This document shows positions 17,501 through 20,839 of a stretch of 20,839 bases of DNA, piece after piece. The stretch lies in assembly GCA_038240835.1 (NCBI GenBank), contig JBBRGJ010000049.1:1-20839 (forward strand), read 5' to 3'. Position 1 is the stretch's first letter. Every line of letters starts with the position of its first letter. This stretch comes from JBAXTE01 sp038240835 (GTDB lineage: Bacteria > Bacteroidota > Bacteroidia > Bacteroidales > WCHB1-69). A program made the translations under genes and the position numbers. Under the pieces are notes generated by a model that saw only the letters and a list, made by a program, of their open reading frames with translations, made no database searches and was not told the origin of the DNA.

Positions 17501-20500
17501 TGAGGATGGTTGCAGTTCCTCCAACAATAACATTTGTGGTAGCACCCCCAGTCAATGTTGCAGCTGTTTTAGTTAATAAGCCATTCAACGTTAGGGTATT
17601 CGCTCCAACATTAAATGCACCAGCGGTAAGAATTAATTCTGAAGAAATGATAATATCTCCATTTAAAGTCAAACCGAGAGCATTGTTGATGGTCAATTTG
17701 TCGATAATATTGCTCACAAAAGCACCATTAGGAATATTTTGAGTTTCAGTTCCTGCACAGATAAAATTAGAGCCAGCAGTAGTTGCATCCAATTGAGCAC
17801 CATTACTTAAAGCCAAGTTCTTTGTGAGGGTTAATCCTTTTCCATTTAGTATGAACTTTTTAGCACTTTGAGCATTGTAAATAGTTTTAAGTGTTCTATC
17901 AATATCCATTACACAATTATTTGCAGGCGTAGCAGCAAAAGCAATTTCAGCACCATTTGCAGGCACTTCATTCCCATCCCAATTAGATGCTGTTCCAAAA
18001 TCGGTACTAGTATTTCCTTGCCATACGTATAGTCTCGATTCAATAGCACCCATTTTAGGAGGTGCATTTCGAGTTACATCAAAGTAATCTGTTGTGATTC
18101 CAGTTCCAGCTACGCCAGCTAGTGAAGCATTCGTTGAATAATTCACAGGAGAAGTTCCAACGGAATTGATAAATGATGGATTAATATTTAAACTATTCGC
18201 ATCACGACTGGTAACAATTGGCAAAGAAGTTTTATTCGTAGATGAATAATACCCCAACGTTCCACCGACTCCAGAAACAAAATAATCGTTGTAATCAAAA
18301 GTAAGATTTGTATTCACTGCAAAATTCAAATAAGCAGCATAATGCAAATCTGCCCCACCAGAAGTAGAACGGGCATTCATAAAAACATTATTTCGAATAT
18401 CTCTAGTATTGGCAGTAGAATTTCCGTAAAAAGCATACGATTTATTCGTGATTCCAGCACTTAAAGAACCATATATACTTACCGAATTAAAATATAAATT
18501 ATAATTATTTGAGGCTAATCCATAACCGTATATCCCATAGATAGTTGTAGCATTATTTCCTCCCAAACTGATGATATTATTTGAATAAGTTGTTGTTCCA
18601 GAATTCATTTTAATTCCATAAATAGACGAATTAGTGGAAGTTACTCCGGTCACTAACAAACTATGAATGAAGTTTTCAGAAACTTTTTGCGAAGTACCAG
18701 TTGCTCCAAAATAGATTCCAATCACGTTTCCAGCAAAAGACGAATAGGAATTTGACAAATTAGAGATTGTATTTCCTGTAATTGTATTTTGCGTATTGGA
18801 AGAGGATAATACAATACCAGAAACAGAAGCGGAATTTAAAGAAGTTGTGTTGGCATTTGAAATTTTCAAATAACTGATTTCATTATTGCTGGCTATAAGA
18901 GTACCTGCTGTTGATGTAATTCCATTTATCAACCCGTTTGTTGAGGAATTTGTATTTGAAGTTCCATTTGTAAGATTTGAAATTACATTCTGATCGATTG
19001 TGATACTAGAAGCTCCGGTATTTCTTATTCCATAAACTGTTTGCGCATATGACGTTGAAGTAGAAGTAGCTTGTACGCTATTTGCTTGAGACAAACTTCC
19101 AATCGTATTTTTGCTGATATTCACAATTCCAGTAGATGAACTGAGAATCCCTGTAAAATTACCTGCATTAGCAGAATTACTATTTGCCACTGTAATTGAA
19201 CTAATATTATTATTATTACAATTTACATTTCCTGACCCAGTAATATTAACACCGTAAAAATTTCCACCAGTAGAACCAGATGTTAATAAGATGGATCCAG
19301 TTCCTGTAGCCGAACCGATTGTATTTCCAGTAATAGTTCCAATATTTGCACTTACATTTGCAATATGTATTCCTACCCATATATCGCTCGAAGAATTACT
19401 CCAATTAAAATTTCTCACAGTGTTATTCTGAACGGAACTAGCGATGGAAGTACCTGCATCTAAATATATTGCGTAAAAAGGATTTGATTTTGTATTTGTC
19501 TTCACCCAAGCAGAACCAGCACAGAGAGGGGAACTACCACCAATATAATTGTTCAAAATTTTAAAATCATTTCCGGTAGAACTATTTACTTGAATGGCAT
19601 AATAGTAAAATGTACCAGTAGATGCAAAATTTGTAGTTTCATAAAAGCTATTATCATTAAGAGTCCATGCATTACTATTTGTAGAAAGAAAAATACCAGT
19701 TGAACTCGAAGCAGGTCTAAAAAAATCAAAGATATTGTTTTGACTGATTGTATTTTCACTATTATCTTTCCCAATAGTTCCTAATGAATAAATTGCATTA
19801 ACAGGTCTGGTAGTTGCTCCAGCACTTGTAATATCGTTATTATTAATAACATTGCCATCGTTTCCAGAAAACAATGTAGTGGTAGAAAAATAAATAACAC
19901 CAGAAGTAGCGTCTGTTTCTGACCCATATATTTTACAATATTTTACAGTGTTATTTAATGCATCGTTTATAAAACGCAAAGTAGAAGTATTAGCAGTGGA
20001 CGATGTACTTGAATTAATAATAGTTAAATCTTTGGCCGATCCCGTTGCATTCACTCTTCCATCTATGGTTACGTTATCCGCACCATTCAAATCAATTAAT
20101 GGCGAAGGAATATTTGCGCTGATAGAAAGGTCCGAAACAGTAGGATATATATTGACCGAAGAATAGCTTGCAGTAGCAGTTCCACTTGCATTTAAGATTG
20201 CAGATCCAGTTTCGGTGGTACTTCCATTAATTTTGACAGTAATAGTTCCAAGATGTTTTCCACTATTAATATTATCAAATGCAGTTTTTAAATTTTGGTA
20301 GTAGGCTATGGTAACCCCAAGGGATGATTCGACTTGAATAGGCAATGTGTATTCTATCCAAGAGTTATTGGTTCCGCTGACCACCTCTTGCCATTTATTA
20401 AAATAACCACTTACGCCACTATGAATACCCATATCTACGCCAGATTGTGTAATGTTTTCATTTCCAAGTTTGAGCACAACCTTATTAGACGTTTCATAAA

Positions 20501-20839
20501 AACTGACTTGAATATCCGCTAAATTTGAAGTAGAATAATAAGGAATAGACAAATCATGATATTCGATGGTAAAAATTCGATACGGTGCAGAACCTGTAAC
20601 TAAAGATTTAACCCACGAAGTTGCAACTCTACCAACATATCCATCGTACATACCCATGGATATTATTTGTCCAAAATTAGTTGCCGTGGAAGTTAAATCA
20701 TATGAACTGGAAGCCGAATAACTGCTACCAGCTGCTACTCCATCTAATCGAATAAAACCATTAGTAGCCACACTCAAGCTATTAGCTGTGGTGTAATTGT
20801 TCCCATAGAATGTGAAATTAAACGGCCAACTAATGGAAG
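11361..20839 (-). CDS. Giant T9SS-secreted surface protein, 5' end outside the window
   Basis: More than 3150 residues are visible and the N-terminus is cut off by the right edge. Translation stays open to 20839 and the cut-off part reads WPFNFTFYGNNYTTANSLSVATNGFIRLDG, the typical N-terminal fold of Bacteroidota surface proteins, so the TTG at 20775-20777 is not the true start. In protein order there is a parallel beta-helix region rich in N-N-x-I and SNN-type turns (about 20400-18030), then four units opening with a W-x-G...NW segment (near 18023, 16622, 14960 and 13061). The first three are each followed by a GDVTG...HYLDSEL module. Next is an FN3-like stalk starting LPIELISF (about 11890-11600), and last a type A T9SS sorting domain with IFPNPNQGKF and ending KITITQ (about 11590-11361). 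It is probably an adhesin or matrix protein; no catalytic domain is recognised. Confidence 0.93.
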   Translation of the reverse strand, partial: SISWPFNFTFYGNNYTTANSLSVATNGFIRLDGVAAGSSYSASSSYDLTSTATNFGQIISMGMYDGYVGRVATSWVKSLVTGSAPYRIFTIEYHDLSIPYYSTSNLADIQVSFYETSNKVVLKLGNENITQSGVDMGIHSGVSGYFNKWQEVVSGTNNSWIEYTLPIQVESSLGVTIAYYQNLKTAFDNINSGKHLGTITVKINGSTTETGSAILNASGTATASYSSVNIYPTVSDLSISANIPSPLIDLNGADNVTIDGRVNATGSAKDLTIINSSTSSTANTSTLRFINDALNNTVKYCKIYGSETDATSGVIYFSTTTLFSGNDGNVINNNDITSAGATTRPVNAIYSLGTIGKDNSENTISQNNIFDFFRPASSSTGIFLSTNSNAWTLNDNSFYETTNFASTGTFYYYAIQVNSSTGNDFKILNNYIGGSSPLCAGSAWVKTNTKSNPFYAIYLDAGTSIASSVQNNTVRNFNWSNSSSDIWVGIHIANVSANIGTITGNTIGSATGTGSILLTSGSTGGNFYGVNITGSGNVNCNNNNISSITVANSNSANAGNFTGILSSSTGIVNISKNTIGSLSQANSVQATSTSTSYAQTVYGIRNTGASSITIDQNVISNLTNGTSNTNSSTNGLINGITSTAGTLIASNNEISYLKISNANTTSLNSASVSGIVLSSSNTQNTITGNTISNLSNSYSSFAGNVIGIYFGATGTSQKVSENFIHSLLVTGVTSTNSSIYGIKMNSGTTTYSNNIISLGGNNATTIYGIYGYGLASNNYNLYFNSVSIYGSLSAGITNKSYAFYGNSTANTRDIRNNVFMNARSTSGGADLHYAAYLNFAVNTNLTFDYNDYFVSGVGGTLGYYSSTNKTSLPIVTSRDANSLNINPSFINSVGTSPVNYSTNASLAGVAGTGITTDYFDVTRNAPPKMGAIESRLYVWQGNTSTDFGTASNWDGNEVPANGAEIAFAATPANNCVMDIDRTLKTIYNAQSAKKFILNGKGLTLTKNLALSNGAQLDATTAGSNFICAGTETQNIPNGAFVSNIIDKLTINNALGLTLNGDIIISSELILTAGAFNVGANTLTLNGLLTKTAATLTGGATTNVIVGGTATILNLPEITLNNLTLNRSNGLALTGDVTVGGVLTLTDGNITIGANTLTILENAPIRTSGKIDASNSAATLVFNNSGAIILPVSIFAGAIQNLTIFGTGGVTSSENMTVNGIMNLQNANPSSTKGGLDMTSSSELIMGANANNIGIGDVTGIIARYSFVENHTYTFGNPYSFATFNPGATTLPTFIKLKVNIGAAPAWRTGAINRVYELIQTGGDNSIASFRCHYLDSELNGNAEDKLSLWTPYDNVGNPPNLDNGRSSYNVSENWVELSDVLIFYFPPAFGMFPITLDETELTFNRWTGLVSTAWNNAANWSPMSIPTSVSYILIPDAVTTPFDPTLPANANTQIMSLTLESGSILNSGSSDNAQLSLTNNLGTWSNNGGIFNPGNSTVNFIRNGNTTMSGSTSFHNLHLSDTVILTLNGGTYIKVDGALTIGETGALRGVLRTVVSGSTTIEYSGGNQTVVIPNTTTNRYSNLILSGTGTKTMPSSNLHIYKDLIIKGTAVVTAASSLTIDGELEIFTGATFNTGNFDHSVKGHFDNAGTFNTTAGTTILLNGDAVQKIYGATPTTFEKLTINNIGGVTIFTNATINNTLELTNGNLNTGNTLLTVNGNITKTSGFINTATQTSITFGGTTGLTLPSSLFASTPSIYNLTINRTGGVGFACELTVNGVLTLQSANPSATAGTLDMGSNYLNMGATATTVGIGDVTGYVKRTTFVPDVEYTFGNQYTSIFFPNVGTLPSEMTLKISIGNAPSWKANAVKRYYDLIQTGGSNTQAVINGHYLDSELNGNDENSLFDLTYIFSVPILVERGRSNFNTTQNWISLSNANLSNVSSSFGVMELGFGCPASNVLTWNGSTSTSWTESSNWTPVDVPNSNSIIIIPDATTTPNDPILPASSTISTLTIQSGGILNASSNAQLTLNGSSGVWSNQGGTFNASSSAIIITNAAATINGTTNFNDITINSGAALTPTTGAITRIAGILTNNGTLDSRYFDNTIEYNGTAQTVILPNGALPGYHNLILSGSGIKTLPSSSLIVDGNFSAAGTSSSTAAAAISFNGDVSIDNGASFETGNYNHSIGGNFINNGIFTTASGTTTSFNGVLAQTISGSTTTAFDILNIDNILGVSLASSINIANNLLLSSGSLTVGSSTMGINGTINNPGGSINVSSSSNLSFGGSIALTLNSNLFSTTPSINNLSINRSGGVSLNDQSITVNGTLTLTSGTLTLAANTLTIAGNSPVRTSGNVDASNSSATIAFANSAAVTLPNSFFAGNVNNMTISANGGVTINNDMAIVGILNLSGSNPLATKGSLEMASAAILDMGENATTTGTGDVTGIIRRQHTFSNGVDYTLGNQFTSMNFLNTGVKPTWVKCKVSIGTVPTWRGAAIKRYYSFAQSGGTDRMIVKLHYLDSELHDAETDESKLVFWDAYDPAFAQNNFVLQYPRNNNGNDPTSNWIQLTGPAINYLATSSNLDVKQWGLSYTNVAIHTWTGNGSPSYDGDWSLPGNWNGGVPKATDDVVIPNPVDLPGDNNGDLAPYRNLLPSILTCDAKTLEIKPSATLDATNFQITIYGDGNAWVNNGTFIPGNNTVIFANGDIAKTVNISGNTQFSNLSINDKTNIIPLLNTAISINGNLICNGNYISTNENTLVINGSTANQIISGNGTMSLSNFTMNNTFTDGKLTLEMPVSVSKTLTLTNNHIFTDTINYIEIANTATVSPDGGSTISYIDGPIRKIGNTAFVFPVGNNNQYAPLTISAADGGGNVADYFTAYYKNSNPGVLFDPTSLELGVERVSGMEYWMLNRSGTNNLSVTMGWNSRSGGITSLADLVVAHWDGTKWANAGNSTTTGDTIIGTITSDLVTSFSPFTLATVQKSWFVNPLPIELISFDAKLVNGQTLLNWITATEINNDFFTIERTIDGTNYEFIGTVNGAGNSNQMLNYSLIDANPLTETSFYRLKQTDFDGAFVYSDLVTINNYPEFSTEISIFPNPNQGKFFVTSNVEYSNIQICNLLGSVIMEQKPTSLKTMIDASNLPNGTCFVKIMMTNKSITQKITITQ
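13090..13541 (-). repeat. GDVTG...HYLDSEL module, copy 3
   Basis: It starts GTGDVTGIIRRQHTF and contains DYTLGNQFTSMNF, CKVSIGTVPTWRGAAIKRYY, HYLDSELHD (13281-13307) and SNWIQLTG. It lies 1.87 kb from copy 2. It is the most divergent of the three around the HYLDSEL segment. Confidence 0.7.
14985..15410 (-). repeat. GDVTG...HYLDSELNG module, copy 2
   Basis: It starts GIGDVTGYVKRTTF and contains EYTFGNQYTSIFF, LKISIGNAPSWKANAVKRYYDLIQTGG, HYLDSELNG (15150-15176) and QNWISLSN. It lies 1.67 kb from copy 1, each preceded by its own beta-rich stretch. Confidence 0.7.
16690..17082 (-). repeat. GDVTG...HYLDSELNG module, copy 1
   Basis: About 130 residues starting GIGDVTGIIARYSF, with TYTFGNPY, LKVNIGAAPAWRTGAINRVYELIQTGG, HYLDSELNG (16818-16844) and ENWVELSD. 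It shares this order of motifs with copies 2 and 3. I do not recognise a named domain. Confidence 0.7.
18030..20400 (-). other. Parallel beta-helix (PbH1-like) region of the giant protein
   Basis: This encodes about 790 residues with irregular 20-40-residue repeats such as NNDITSAG, SQNNIFDF, NNNISSI, SKNTIGSL, DQNVISNL and SNNEISYL. This is the asparagine-ladder pattern of right-handed parallel beta-helices, common in polysaccharide lyases and adhesins. It ends in a stretch like those often seen before beta-helix C-caps (NRNAPPKMGAIESRLYVW). No lyase catalytic residues can be assigned, so a binding or structural role is more likely. Confidence 0.65.

Noticed and set aside
17260..17742. 160-codon plus-strand frame inside the giant gene, and similar ones near 13546, 13957 and 16423
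   Set aside because: These are antisense shadows of the repetitive, Ser/Thr/Asn-rich giant gene, with no domain signature and no promoter or start context.
18030..20400. Polysaccharide lyase function for the beta-helix region
   Set aside because: The fold signature is present, but no catalytic residue pattern of a known lyase family could be identified by eye.
20775..20777. TTG as start codon of the giant protein
   Set aside because: The frame stays open to the window edge and the upstream residues belong to the same conserved N-terminal fold, so the gene begins outside the window.
1..20839. A defence system, toxin-antitoxin pair, prophage or insertion sequence
   Set aside because: No transposase, integrase, nuclease, methylase or small paired genes are visible. 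Every long frame is accounted for by housekeeping or surface-protein genes.

Overview
The window comes from a low-GC member of the Bacteroidota. Three things support this. Two very large secreted proteins end in the two known types of type IX secretion (T9SS) sorting domain. Candidate promoters carry the Bacteroidota -7 box TAnnTTTG, in the best cases with a TTG about 20 nt upstream. Gene starts lack Shine-Dalgarno sequences and are preceded by A/T-rich DNA instead. I cannot name a genus from the sequence alone.

Layout. Positions 1-440 are noncoding and hold a long imperfect palindrome (30-94) and a copy of what looks like a dispersed intergenic repeat (about 230-271). A minus-strand pair follows: a GNAT acetyltransferase (441-962) and valS (1069-3696), separated by a valS terminator and a candidate GNAT promoter. 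On the plus strand, 4006-8388 encodes a 1460-residue exported protein of 16 tandem PKD domains with a gliding-motility-type (T9SS type B) C-terminus. A perfect 23-bp hairpin, usable from both sides, separates it from the convergent ridA gene (8468-8842, minus). Next comes the plus-strand ribosomal operon rpsF-rpsR-rplI (9204-10307) with a well-formed promoter and terminator, then a two-domain universal stress protein (10419-11276). A shared convergent terminator separates this from the last gene, a giant minus-strand surface protein (11361 to beyond the right edge, more than 3150 residues in the window). That protein has an N-terminal beta-helix region, about four mosaic super-repeats, and a T9SS type A sorting domain at its C-terminus.

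How the genes relate. The central genes are ordinary housekeeping functions (tRNA charging, imine/enamine detoxification, ribosome, stress response). They are flanked by two cell-surface genes that probably act in adhesion or in the outer surface matrix; no catalytic domain is visible in either. I found no mobile element, CRISPR array, defence system, rRNA or tRNA. The most interesting signals are protein-architectural. One is the cysteine register of the PKD array, which fits a ladder of inter-domain disulfides better than intra-domain ones. The other is a roughly 130-residue module, repeated three times in the giant protein, that I cannot assign to a named family.
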